A stretch of DNA of 24,586 bases from an uncultured Clostridia bacterium (lineage in GTDB: Bacteria > Bacillota > Clostridia > Oscillospirales > Ruminococcaceae): positions 1 to 24,586 of the forward strand of contig CALATN010000060.1 of assembly GCA_937891895.1 (NCBI GenBank). Direction: 5' to 3'. Numbering within the stretch: position 1 is the stretch's first letter; each line of letters begins with the position of its first letter. A model generated the notes under the pieces. The model made no database searches, was not told the origin of the DNA, and saw only the letters and a list, made by a program, of their open reading frames with translations. Both the position numbers and the translations under genes were made by a program. Of the stretch, positions 6,486-13,697 are shown piece after piece.

Positions 6486-6904
6486 GTGATACAATCAAGC
6501 TTCACTACTCTGTTTCTCCGGATGATTTTACCCGTGCAGGTGAAGCATCAGGTGACGTAAAAAGCAAGCTGAAGAAAATGGGAGTATCTCCTGAAGCTGT
6601 ACGCAAGGTTGCTATTGCTATGTACGAGGGTGAAATCAATATGGTTATTCACGCTGACGGCGGTGACATTGATGTTGAAATCTCAGAGGATGACATAACA
6701 ATGATTCTTGCAGACAAGGGTCCGGGAATTGCTGATATTGAGAAAGCTATGCAGGCAGGCTGGTCAACTGCGCCTGACAACATCCGCTCTCTCGGTTTTG
6801 GTGCAGGCATGGGACTTCCGAATATGAAGAAGTATTCCGATGATATGAAGATTGACACAGAGCTCGGTGTTGGTACAACTGTTACAATGAAAGTGAATAT
6901 GTGA
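6482..6904 (+). CDS. RsbW/anti-sigma-factor-like GHKL ATPase
   Basis: A 140-residue protein with the GHKL ATP-binding fold in the compact form of anti-sigma-factor serine kinases. The N-box is KVAIAMYEGEINMVIHA, the ATP-lid start ADKGPGI and the G2 box GFGAGMGLPNMKKYSD; it ends with TELGVGTTVTMKV. The start is TTG 6482, overlapping the previous TGA, with GGGGAGG at about 6466-6472 just upstream; no in-frame ATG or GTG competes. Its 3' end overlaps the next ATG as TGATG. Family members phosphorylate anti-anti-sigma proteins or bind sigma factors. No such partner is encoded here, so the target is unknown. It is a second GHKL protein, distinct from the one at 4670-5224. Confidence 0.83.
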   Translation: MSDTIKLHYSVSPDDFTRAGEASGDVKSKLKKMGVSPEAVRKVAIAMYEGEINMVIHADGGDIDVEISEDDITMILADKGPGIADIEKAMQAGWSTAPDNIRSLGFGAGMGLPNMKKYSDDMKIDTELGVGTTVTMKVNM

Positions 6905-7968
6905 TGGCAGAATTTGATATTGCAATTATTGGCGGAGGACCTGCGGGAGCAACTCTTGCACGTCTGCTTGATGAAAAATTCCGTGTAATACTTATAGACG
7001 GAAAAACTGATAATGAGAACAGCTTCAGCAAATGCTGCGGAGGGCTTCTCTCCCCTGATGCACAGAAGGCTTTTGCTGAATTTGACCTTACACTGCCGAA
7101 GGATCTGCTGGTTGACCCACAGATTTTTTCGGTACGTACTATTGATTTACAGACTAAAAAGGAATGTCATTACCAGCGTTTTTATATGAATCTTGACAGA
7201 CATAAATTTGATTTATGGCTGGAAAATCTTGTTCCTGACTACGTAGAAAGATTTTATGGAAAATGTAAGGAAATATGCCATCAGGATAAGAATTACTGTA
7301 TAAAATGCGTTGATATCAATGGTGCGGAACGAACAATTACTGCACGTAAAATTGTCGGTGCAGACGGCGGAAATTCAATGGTACGGAAGTTTCTGTACCC
7401 CAAAAAGCAAATCCGCAGATATACAGCTATTCAGCAATGGTTCCGTGAAGAGAACGCAAAACCGTTTTACAGCTGCATTTTTGACCCTGCAACAACCGAC
7501 TGTTGTTCCTGGTCAATTTCAAAGGACAACGTTTTTATTTACGGCGGTGCATTTGAACCTAAAGACTGCCGTATGATGTTTGAAATACAGAAACAGCGGC
7601 TTTCTGACTATGGCTTCAAATTCGGTGAAATACTTAAAACGGAAGCTTGTGTTGTTCTGCGTCCTAAGTCGCCGTTTGATATTTGCACCGGAAAAAACAA
7701 CGCATTTCTTATTGGCGAAGCGGCAGGACTAATAAGTCCGAGTTCACTGGAGGGTATAAGCTTTGCTGTAAACAGTGCAAGAATTCTTGCTGAAACACTT
7801 AATGCCAACAAACTTGCTTCTTGTAAAGTATATGGTATGAAAATTATTCCTATGCGTTTCAAGATACTTGCAAAGGTTATTAAATGCCCGTTTATGTACG
7901 TGCCTGCTCTGCGTAAGCTTGTTATGTCCAGCGGGCTCAGCAGTATAAAAATAATAAAAAGAAAATGA
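6904..7968 (+). CDS. FAD-dependent oxidoreductase, geranylgeranyl-reductase-like
   Basis: A flavoprotein of 354 residues with an N-terminal Rossmann FAD motif (AIIGGGPAGATLARLL, residues 7-22) and a CCGGLLSPDA segment. GADGGNSMVRK follows, and the second FAD-contact region is FLIGEAAGLISPSSLEGISFAV. This arrangement fits the geranylgeranyl reductase / FixC-like family of NAD(P)- or ferredoxin-linked reductases. ATG 6904 is preferred over GTG 6901 because it makes the TGATG overlap with the preceding stop. Substrate and electron donor cannot be determined. Its position between an RsbW-like ATPase and a hydrogenase-like protein suggests an electron-transfer role within the cluster. A 27-nt gap precedes the next gene. 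Confidence 0.8.
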   Translation: MAEFDIAIIGGGPAGATLARLLDEKFRVILIDGKTDNENSFSKCCGGLLSPDAQKAFAEFDLTLPKDLLVDPQIFSVRTIDLQTKKECHYQRFYMNLDRHKFDLWLENLVPDYVERFYGKCKEICHQDKNYCIKCVDINGAERTITARKIVGADGGNSMVRKFLYPKKQIRRYTAIQQWFREENAKPFYSCIFDPATTDCCSWSISKDNVFIYGGAFEPKDCRMMFEIQKQRLSDYGFKFGEILKTEACVVLRPKSPFDICTGKNNAFLIGEAAGLISPSSLEGISFAVNSARILAETLNANKLASCKVYGMKIIPMRFKILAKVIKCPFMYVPALRKLVMSSGLSSIKIIKRK

Positions 7969-7995
7969 TTTTGTTAATGCAAGGGAGGATGTGTA

Positions 7996-9327
7996 ATGAA
8001 TTTCACCCATTCGGTACAGCTTGATAAAAGCAAATGTATGGGCTGTATCAACTGCATAAAAAGATGTCCTACTCAAGCTATTCGCGTACGCGGAGGAAAA
8101 GCAACTATAATTACTGAATTCTGCATCGACTGCGGAGAATGTATCCGTATCTGCCCTCACCATGCTAAGCTGGCAATTTATGACCCGCTTTCAGTAATGG
8201 AAAATTACGAATACACGGTTGCTCTGCCTGCCCCGTCTTTGTATGCACAGTTCAATAATCTTGATGATATAAACATTGTGCTGCGTGCATTGCTGAAAAT
8301 GGGTTTTGATGCGGTATACGAGGTTTCGGCAGCGGCTGAGCTTGTCAGCGAACTGTCAAGAAAATACATAGAAGAAAATCCTGATAAAAAACCATTTATC
8401 TCTTCTGCCTGTCCATCGGTAGTTAGACTTATCAGCGTACGTTTTCCAAATCTGATTGAACATATTCTTCCGATAAATGCACCTGTAGATATTGCTGCTT
8501 CTGAGGCAAGAAAAATTGCTATGAATAAGACTGGGCTTCCTGCTGAAAAAATCGGAATAATATTTATTTCCCCTTGCCCTGCAAAGGTTACGGCAACACG
8601 TGCTCCTGTCGGATTTGAAAAATCTGAAGTTGATGCAGTTGTTGCTATAAAGGACATTTACCCTGTTATGCTGAAGCACATGGCCAATTCGGTTGATGAT
8701 GATGAAGATTTACTCACATCAGGTAAAATAGGAATAAGCTGGGGCCGAAGCGGAGGTGAAGCAGGAGGCGTACTCACGGACAGCTATCTTGCCGCTGACG
8801 GTATCGAAAATGTTATAAAGGTGCTTGAAGATCTTGAAGACCAGAAATTTTCTGACCTTGATTTTATCGAGCTGAACGCTTGCTTTGGCGGCTGTGTAGG
8901 CGGCACTCTTACCGTTGAGAATGCTTATGTTGCAAAATCAAAGCTTAACAGGCTCAGAAAATATCAGCCTGTTACACGTACTCATCTTGAAAACAAAACC
9001 CTCGATAAGCCTTTCTTTGAAAAGGAAATTGAATACACACCTGTATTCAAAATCGGAACAAGCCTCAAGGACAGCATTGCGGCAATGGCTAAAATTGATG
9101 CTTTGCTGGAAAAATTCCCCGGACTTGACTGCGGCTCGTGCGGTGCACCGACCTGCCGTGCACTTGCCGAAGATATTGTAAGCGGACGTGCACACGAGCG
9201 TGACTGTGTATACTTGTTGAGGGACTACATTCATCGTATTTCCCGTCAGTTCAGCAGTCTTGATTCTTTGGGCGAAGAGGATAATGATTACAGCGATTAT
9301 ACAGAGTCGGATTATACAGATTATTGA
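7996..9327 (+). CDS. [FeFe]-hydrogenase-like protein, putative sensory type (HydS-like)
   Basis: Residues 14-53 carry two 4Fe-4S ferredoxin motifs (C14, C17, C20, C24 and C43, C46, C49, C53). The H-cluster domain keeps all four expected cysteines: C139 in SSACP, C194 in SPCPAK, and C296 and C300 in NACFGGC. In catalytic enzymes L1 is TSCCP; here the first of the two cysteines, the proton-transfer residue, is Ala138. A C-terminal 4-Cys cluster domain follows (C379, C382, C387, C404), then a Tyr/Asp-rich tail. Length is 443 residues with no PAS domain. Known group C/D sensory hydrogenases share the Cys-to-Ala change and low turnover. GGGAGG precedes the ATG. I infer a redox or H2 sensor; a catalytic role is not excluded. 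Confidence 0.82.
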   Translation: MNFTHSVQLDKSKCMGCINCIKRCPTQAIRVRGGKATIITEFCIDCGECIRICPHHAKLAIYDPLSVMENYEYTVALPAPSLYAQFNNLDDINIVLRALLKMGFDAVYEVSAAAELVSELSRKYIEENPDKKPFISSACPSVVRLISVRFPNLIEHILPINAPVDIAASEARKIAMNKTGLPAEKIGIIFISPCPAKVTATRAPVGFEKSEVDAVVAIKDIYPVMLKHMANSVDDDEDLLTSGKIGISWGRSGGEAGGVLTDSYLAADGIENVIKVLEDLEDQKFSDLDFIELNACFGGCVGGTLTVENAYVAKSKLNRLRKYQPVTRTHLENKTLDKPFFEKEIEYTPVFKIGTSLKDSIAAMAKIDALLEKFPGLDCGSCGAPTCRALAEDIVSGRAHERDCVYLLRDYIHRISRQFSSLDSLGEEDNDYSDYTESDYTDY

Positions 9328-9341
9328 TAAGGAAGATTACT

Positions 9342-9674
9342 ATGAGGTTAAACGAATTTATAGAAAAATGCGGATTTACTATTGTCAATGAGGGTGAAGA
9401 AGACATTGAACTTACTAAAGTTTACTGCTGTGACCTGCTTTCATTTGCAATGTCGAGAAATCCATCAGGCTCAGTATGGGTCACGGTTATGGGTAACGTT
9501 AATACGGTAGCTGTTGCTGTACTTACGGAGGGCGGATGTATTGTTGTTGCTGAAGGTGCTGAAATCGATGAAACTGCACTTGAAAAAGCAAAGCAGCAAG
9601 GTGTTGCAATTTTGAAAACAGATATGCCTGTTTTTGAGGCGGCACTTGCTGCGCACAAGCTTATTAACGGTTAA
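9342..9674 (+). CDS. second DRTGG-type small protein
   Basis: A 110-residue protein of similar size and layout to the one at 6135. It has an N-terminal helix (MRLNEFIEKCGF), a central VWVTVMGNVNTVAVAVLTEG strand-rich part, IVVAEGAEIDETALEKAKQQ and VAILKTDMPVFEAALAAHK. The shared ending pattern (gene at 6135: IVILSTDMRMF; here VAILKTDMPVF) supports common ancestry. I start at ATG 9342, 14 nt after the hydrogenase-like gene's stop, with AAGGAAG at about 9329-9335. An upstream ATT codon would lengthen it but lacks a ribosome site. Role presumably regulatory within the cluster; ligand unknown. Confidence 0.72.
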   Translation: MRLNEFIEKCGFTIVNEGEEDIELTKVYCCDLLSFAMSRNPSGSVWVTVMGNVNTVAVAVLTEGGCIVVAEGAEIDETALEKAKQQGVAILKTDMPVFEAALAAHKLING

Positions 9675-9692
9675 TTCTGGGAGGTGTCTGCC

Positions 9693-10406
9693 GTGAGGTT
9701 AAGTTATGATTTGCATATACATTCCTGCTTGTCTCCTTGCGGCGATGAGGATATGCTGCCAAGCAATATTGTCGGTATGGCAGCATTGAAGGAATTGGAC
9801 GTGATTGCGGTTACTGACCACAATTCCTGCGGGAATCTTCCTGCGGTTATGAAGCTTGCTAAGGCTTATGGGGTTACTGCAATTCCAGGAATGGAGCTCA
9901 CCACAGAAGAAGAAGTGCACGTTGTATGCTTGTTTCCTGAACTTGACAATGCAATGGAATTTGACAAATATGTGCATCAGTGTATGATGCCGTTTCCGAA
10001 TGATGAGGAGGTCTTCGGCAGACAGCTGTTTGTTGACGAGAATGACAACATTATTGCGAAAGAACCGTATTTGCTGATAAATGCAACGAGCATTGATTTT
10101 GAGTCGGTGCACGGGCTTGTTACAAAATATGACGGAATTATGATTCCTGCACACGTTGACAAGAGCAGCACGAGCTTGCTTTCCAACCTTGGTTTTATTC
10201 CTCCTGACAGCAAGTTCACCTGTGCTGAAGTTAAGCACATCGGGTTTATGGATAAGCTGCTTGACGCTAACCCATACTTAAAAAACTGCAATATTATTCA
10301 CGACAGTGATGCGCATTATCTGGAGCATATTCACGAGCCAGAATTTTTTATTGAGGCGGAATCGAAGGATGTTAAGGATATACTTGCGGCTTTGGTCAGA
10401 CGTTAA
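9693..10406 (+). CDS. PHP-domain metal-dependent phosphoesterase
   Basis: A 237-residue protein of the PHP family. The metal-binding motifs are visible in order: DLHIHSCLSPCGDED at residues 6-20, VTDHNS near 40-45, GMELTTEEEVHVV, IPAHVDK, and DSDAHYLEHI near the C-terminus. Members hydrolyse phosphoesters in nucleotides or small molecules. I chose GTG 9693 because GGGAGG at 9679-9684 lies 8 nt upstream; an in-frame GTG at 9684 overlaps that site. It is the sixth gene of the divergent cluster. PHP proteins are recurrent neighbours of DRTGG and hydrogenase-like genes in Clostridia as I recall, so a second-messenger hydrolase role is possible but unproven. Confidence 0.82.
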   Translation: MRLSYDLHIHSCLSPCGDEDMLPSNIVGMAALKELDVIAVTDHNSCGNLPAVMKLAKAYGVTAIPGMELTTEEEVHVVCLFPELDNAMEFDKYVHQCMMPFPNDEEVFGRQLFVDENDNIIAKEPYLLINATSIDFESVHGLVTKYDGIMIPAHVDKSSTSLLSNLGFIPPDSKFTCAEVKHIGFMDKLLDANPYLKNCNIIHDSDAHYLEHIHEPEFFIEAESKDVKDILAALVRR

Positions 10407-10425
10407 ATTATCGAAAGGAACAGCT

Positions 10426-11664
10426 ATGAAATTTACAAAATTACTTGCATTATTATTTACAGCAATTATATTGATGACAGGCTGCAACCAAAATACACAG
10501 AACACTTCACAGAATACTGCAAGTGAAACTCAAACAGAAATTATTGAAACTGTTTCCCCTGCCGATACTGCAAAACAGCTTCCGAAGGATAAGCTTTTTT
10601 CTATGAATATTCCCATTAGTGAGGATTGGAGAATATGGTATGAATGGCGAATTATCGGAAGTATGGAGGCTGTGGATGATTTATCATCACACCTGGATTT
10701 ACCATTAAATGAATTATATGAATGGTGTTCAACTATTGACTTTGAAAATGAAATAGTATTTCTTGACTACTGCAGTTCTGACTGCGTTCCCGATAATGCT
10801 TATGTATATAATGGAATGGTTCATTTCAAATGTCAGCACGATATGAATTATGGCGGTGCAATTATTGCTGCGGCAATTCCGAGAGAGGAATTAAATGTGC
10901 TTATGTACGAAACCAGATATGGTTTATTTGAGTCGGATGGAATTTATGTTTTTGGAAGTCCCGAGGCATTGGAATACTGCACTGTCAAATTTGCAGACAC
11001 ATATTGGAATAGTTCAGAAATAAAAAAATATGACGTAAACGGAAAAAGACTTGCTGAGTGGGGCAAGGGTGTTGACTTTGAAAAATATGCAATTGCACTT
11101 CAGGTTAAATATTTCGGCAGTTCCTCATACGAAGAAGCTCTTAAAGACGGAGTATATCTCGACGGTAAAAAATTCATTTTTGATTATGAAGTAACTTGTC
11201 CGTTTGTTGTAACTACAGATAGCCAAACTGTATTCTGCGCAGGAATCATACCGAAAGAACAGCTTAAATTTCTTGAAATTGATGACCCGTTTGGTACACG
11301 AATTGTTGTAGAAGAAGCACTTCCCCACTCTGTCAAAATTCTTTTCAGACAATGCGGCGGTGAAAACATAGGCGATTTATTTATCGACAGCAGTTACACT
11401 CTTGAAAAATTTGAAAGTGGTAACGGTTGGATGCAGATTGAATGTCCGACAAATTCTGATGATGAAGAAGCTGTACTTGCAGAATTCGGACGTACAGAAT
11501 ATTATCAGATATTCGGTTTTGATAATATGCTTACTCCAGGAAAATACCGTATCGGAAAACCTGTAATAAACCGACGCAGTGATGATGATTTCGAGAAAAT
11601 TGTTTATTACGCCAATTTTACTGTTACAGAAGAGGATTATGAATATTACAGTTCAAAAAAATAA
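10426..11664 (+). CDS. putative lipoprotein of unknown function
   Basis: I do not recognise the family. The protein has 412 residues: a short basic N-terminus, a hydrophobic segment and a lipoprotein-like cleavage site ending in MTGC (C20). A Gln/Asn/Thr-rich linker (residues about 21-50) and a large soluble domain rich in Asp, Glu, Tyr and Trp follow. The M at -3 of the lipobox is less common than L. The start is ATG 10426 with AAAGGA at 10414-10419. It begins only 19 nt after the PHP gene, so it could be read as part of the same transcript. Nothing in its sequence links it to hydrogen metabolism. Confidence 0.75.
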   Translation: MKFTKLLALLFTAIILMTGCNQNTQNTSQNTASETQTEIIETVSPADTAKQLPKDKLFSMNIPISEDWRIWYEWRIIGSMEAVDDLSSHLDLPLNELYEWCSTIDFENEIVFLDYCSSDCVPDNAYVYNGMVHFKCQHDMNYGGAIIAAAIPREELNVLMYETRYGLFESDGIYVFGSPEALEYCTVKFADTYWNSSEIKKYDVNGKRLAEWGKGVDFEKYAIALQVKYFGSSSYEEALKDGVYLDGKKFIFDYEVTCPFVVTTDSQTVFCAGIIPKEQLKFLEIDDPFGTRIVVEEALPHSVKILFRQCGGENIGDLFIDSSYTLEKFESGNGWMQIECPTNSDDEEAVLAEFGRTEYYQIFGFDNMLTPGKYRIGKPVINRRSDDDFEKIVYYANFTVTEEDYEYYSSKK

Positions 11665-11688
11665 TGGAACATTGGTGAGGAGATAAGT

Positions 11689-12204
11689 ATGATTATTCTG
11701 ATAGCAGGTGCTTCTCACACAGGAAAAACAGCTCTTGCACAAAGATTGCTTGAAAAATACAAGTATCCATATATGTCTATTGACCATTTGAAAATGGGTT
11801 TGATACGAAGCGGAAATACAGAGCTAACACCTTTGAGCAGTGATGAAGAACTTACTGATTACCTATGGAAAATTGTTTGTGAAATAATTAAAACGGCAAT
11901 TGAAAACAGACAAAACCTAATTGTTGAGGGTTGCTATATCCCTTTCGGTTGGGAGAAGGATTTTACAAAAGAGTATCTTGAAGAGATAAGGTATTATTGT
12001 CTTGTGATGAGCGAAAGCTACATCCGAAAACATTTTGATGACATAAAGAAGTATGCTGATGTTATAGAACAGCGTTTGGATGACAGCTATTGTACTTTGG
12101 AAAGTGTTTTACAGGACAATGTGCAGATGTTTTCACTTGCTGAAAAACACAATGCAAATTGTATTCTTATTGATGATGAATACAATGTTGATATTGATTT
12201 ATAA
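11689..12204 (+). CDS. P-loop kinase-like protein
   Basis: A 171-residue cytoplasmic protein with an N-terminal Walker A motif, GASHTGKT (residues 7-14), and the layout of small P-loop nucleoside or metabolite kinases. These features are YMSIDHLKMGLIR after the first strand, NLIVEGCYIPF as the second nucleotide-side strand, and YCLVMSESYIRKHF ahead of a helical lid-like region. The substrate cannot be read. GAGGAG lies just upstream of the ATG, 24 nt after the lipoprotein gene. A strong hairpin follows its stop. Confidence 0.75.
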   Translation: MIILIAGASHTGKTALAQRLLEKYKYPYMSIDHLKMGLIRSGNTELTPLSSDEELTDYLWKIVCEIIKTAIENRQNLIVEGCYIPFGWEKDFTKEYLEEIRYYCLVMSESYIRKHFDDIKKYADVIEQRLDDSYCTLESVLQDNVQMFSLAEKHNANCILIDDEYNVDIDL

Positions 12205-12208
12205 TGTA

Positions 12209-12240
12209 AAAGCCTGAGTAGAATAATCTTCTCAGGCTTT
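12209..12240. terminator. hairpin after the P-loop kinase gene
   Basis: AAAGCCTGAG (12209-12218) and CTCAGGCTTT (12231-12240) form a perfect 10-bp stem with a 12-nt loop, five bases after the stop codon. The following T-tract is short on both strands (CTTTGTTAT on plus, CTTTTACATTAT on minus), so it is a plausible but not ideal terminator that may act in both directions. Confidence 0.6.
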
Positions 12241-12244
12241 GTTA

Positions 12245-12277
12245 TAAAAAAATCCGTCCTCACAAGAGAACGGATTT
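12245..12277 (-). terminator. intrinsic terminator of tRNA-Lys
   Basis: On the minus strand AAATCCGT (12277-12270) pairs with ACGGATTT (12257-12250), and the run of Ts continues to 12246. The stem begins in the final A of the encoded CCA, so terminator and mature tRNA end share one base. Confidence 0.85.
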
Positions 12278-12352
12278 GGTGAGCCATTGGGGATTTGAAC
12301 CCCAGACCCTTTGATTAAAAGTCAAATGCTCTGCCGACTGAGCTAATGGCTC
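12277..12352 (-). tRNA. tRNA-Lys (anticodon UUU)
   Basis: Read on the minus strand, the acceptor arm GAGCCAT pairs with ATGGCTC. The D arm contains AGCTCAGTCGG. The anticodon stem TTTGA/TCAAA frames a CTTTTAA loop with anticodon TTT. The T arm is the usual GGGGTTCAAATCCCC. The discriminator base is A and CCA is encoded. A perfect promoter lies upstream and a terminator directly downstream, so it is a single-gene transcript. Confidence 0.96.
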
Positions 12353-12379
12353 ATTGTGTCACTTACACAACGCTTAATT

Positions 12380-12408
12380 ATTATACCAAAATCACCTGCA
12401 AATGTCAA
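12380..12408 (-). promoter_or_regulatory. consensus sigma-A promoter of tRNA-Lys
   Basis: The minus strand shows TTGACA (12408-12403), a 17-bp spacer and TATAAT (12385-12380), an exact consensus match. The tRNA 5' end lies at 12352, about 20 nt after the predicted start. Confidence 0.85.
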
Positions 12409-12474
12409 GTGTACGTCAAATATTTGTTATTTTGCACACATAGCATTTGGCGGACTGTTATTTATTATGCACAA

Positions 12475-12987
12475 TTACCCTAAAATAATTCTAACCGTCA
12501 ATGCGCTTAACACAAAACCTGTGAAATCTGCGGCAAGTGATGCAGGGAGTGCTTGCCGTGTCTTTTTCACCTTGGTTATTCCATAATAAACGGCAATTGT
12601 ATAGAATGTTGTTTCAGTCGAACCAATTATTACACTTGCAACACGTCCTGCAAAGCTATCAGGTGAAACATCAGTAAGGATACTTTCGAATACTGCAAGT
12701 GCTCCGCTTCCTGATACGGGACGAATAATTGCGAGCGGTATACATTCCTTGGGAAAGCCAAGAAAGCTTGTCAATGGTGAAATTGCTGTTGAAATAATCT
12801 CCAATGCACCTGATGCCTTAAACATTCCTATTGCTGTCATAAGTGCAACAAGTGCAGGCAGGACAGAAACTGCGGCTTTAAGATTTTCCTTTGCCCCTTC
12901 TGCAAACTCACTGAAAACATCTACCTTTTTTACAAGTCCGATTATCATTATTATTGCAATCAAAAAAGGTATTATATAATCACTCAT
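12475..12987 (-). CDS. spmB: spore maturation protein B
   Basis: A 170-residue membrane protein of the nucleoside-recognition (Gate) domain family. SpmA and SpmB together are needed for full spore-core dehydration in Bacillus. It has four to five hydrophobic helices with the family segments FAEGAKENLKAAVSVLPALVALMTAIGMF and IRPVSGSGALAVF (a Gate motif), and a GSTETTFYTIAVYYG stretch. Its ATG overlaps the spmA stop by 4 nt (ATGA), so the pair is coupled. Presence of spmAB does not prove sporulation, since many non-sporing Clostridia keep the pair. Confidence 0.9.
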   Translation of the reverse strand: MSDYIIPFLIAIIMIIGLVKKVDVFSEFAEGAKENLKAAVSVLPALVALMTAIGMFKASGALEIISTAISPLTSFLGFPKECIPLAIIRPVSGSGALAVFESILTDVSPDSFAGRVASVIIGSTETTFYTIAVYYGITKVKKTRQALPASLAADFTGFVLSALTVRIILG

Positions 12988-13565
12988 TTATGCTCTCCTT
13001 TATCAAATATTATTGCTGTGACAAGTCCAACAATCAGTGCACATGCTGAGGTTATCAGCACACAGGGGAAAATTTCCATAGGCATTTCTGAGCCGTGCTT
13101 CATCCGCAACGAAGCAGCTGTGGTTGGAATAATTGTAATTGATGCCGTGTTCAGCACTACAAAAAGCACCATATTCCTGCTTGTGATTTCATTCTCCCCT
13201 TCTTCCTCCTCCAAACGCTTCATAGCTTCAAGTCCGAGAGGAGTTGAAGCATTGCCCAATCCAAGCAGATTTGCAGTAATATTCATACAGATTGCGTGAA
13301 AGGCTTTTCCGTTTGTGTCAAGTCCTTTGAATAAATATTTCAGAAATGGTTTAAAAGCTCTTGCAATGATATCTGTTACTCCTGATTTTTCTGCAACACG
13401 CATTACCCCACCCCACATACACATTCCTCCTGCAAGATAAATACACAGCTCAACTGCTTCAACGCAGGAATTCAGTGCAGCAGCACTTACCTCGGAAATA
13501 TGTCCGCTGATTGCACCGAGTAGCGCTGAAATAATAAGCATTGCTCCAAAAATCCATTTTATCAT
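12984..13565 (-). CDS. spmA: spore maturation protein A
   Basis: The 193-residue partner of SpmB, also a Gate-domain membrane protein. Visible family features are a hydrophobic N-terminus, VELCIYLAGGMCMWGGVMRVAEKSG, the conserved NITANLLGLGNASTPLGL stretch and NTASITIIPTTAASLR. It ends with a hydrophobic helix and a basic tail. AAGGAGTG lies shortly upstream of the ATG at 13565. It is transcribed first, ahead of spmB, probably from a promoter overlapping that of the divergent abrB-like gene. Confidence 0.9.
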   Translation of the reverse strand: MIKWIFGAMLIISALLGAISGHISEVSAAALNSCVEAVELCIYLAGGMCMWGGVMRVAEKSGVTDIIARAFKPFLKYLFKGLDTNGKAFHAICMNITANLLGLGNASTPLGLEAMKRLEEEEGENEITSRNMVLFVVLNTASITIIPTTAASLRMKHGSEMPMEIFPCVLITSACALIVGLVTAIIFDKGEHK

Positions 13566-13615
13566 GCGTTATCACTCCTTGCTAAAACCGTGTCGAATTC
13601 ATTCATAAAATGGTT

Positions 13616-13644
13616 ATTATTGTTCATATAATGTTTTTTGACAA
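13616..13644 (-). promoter_or_regulatory. candidate promoter of spmA-spmB
   Basis: The minus strand has TTGTCA (13644-13639), a 17-bp spacer and AATAAT (13621-13616). Its -35 box lies on top of the -35 box of the plus-strand abrB-like promoter, so the two cannot be occupied at the same time. Confidence 0.5.
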
Positions 13645-13666
13645 ATATATACAAATATGTTATAAT
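13638..13666 (+). promoter_or_regulatory. consensus, extended -10 promoter of the abrB-like gene
   Basis: TTGACA (13638-13643), a 17-bp spacer and TATAAT (13661-13666), with TGT just before the -10 box (13658-13660). All positions match consensus. The predicted start is near 13673, 10 nt before the AAGGAGG site. Confidence 0.85.
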
Positions 13667-13697
13667 CTACTTAAAGATTTTCAAGGAGGTCTTTCGT

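Noticed and set aside
9259..9327. The gattat/gattac units as a CRISPR array or tandem repeat element.
   Set aside because: Units are too short and lie inside a coding frame as a Tyr/Asp tail; no CRISPR-like repeat-spacer pattern occurs anywhere in the window.
10306..10425. N-terminal extension of the lipoprotein into the end of the PHP gene.
   Set aside because: It would bury the lipoprotein signal peptide and overlap the PHP gene by about 100 nt; ATG 10426 has AAAGGA upstream.
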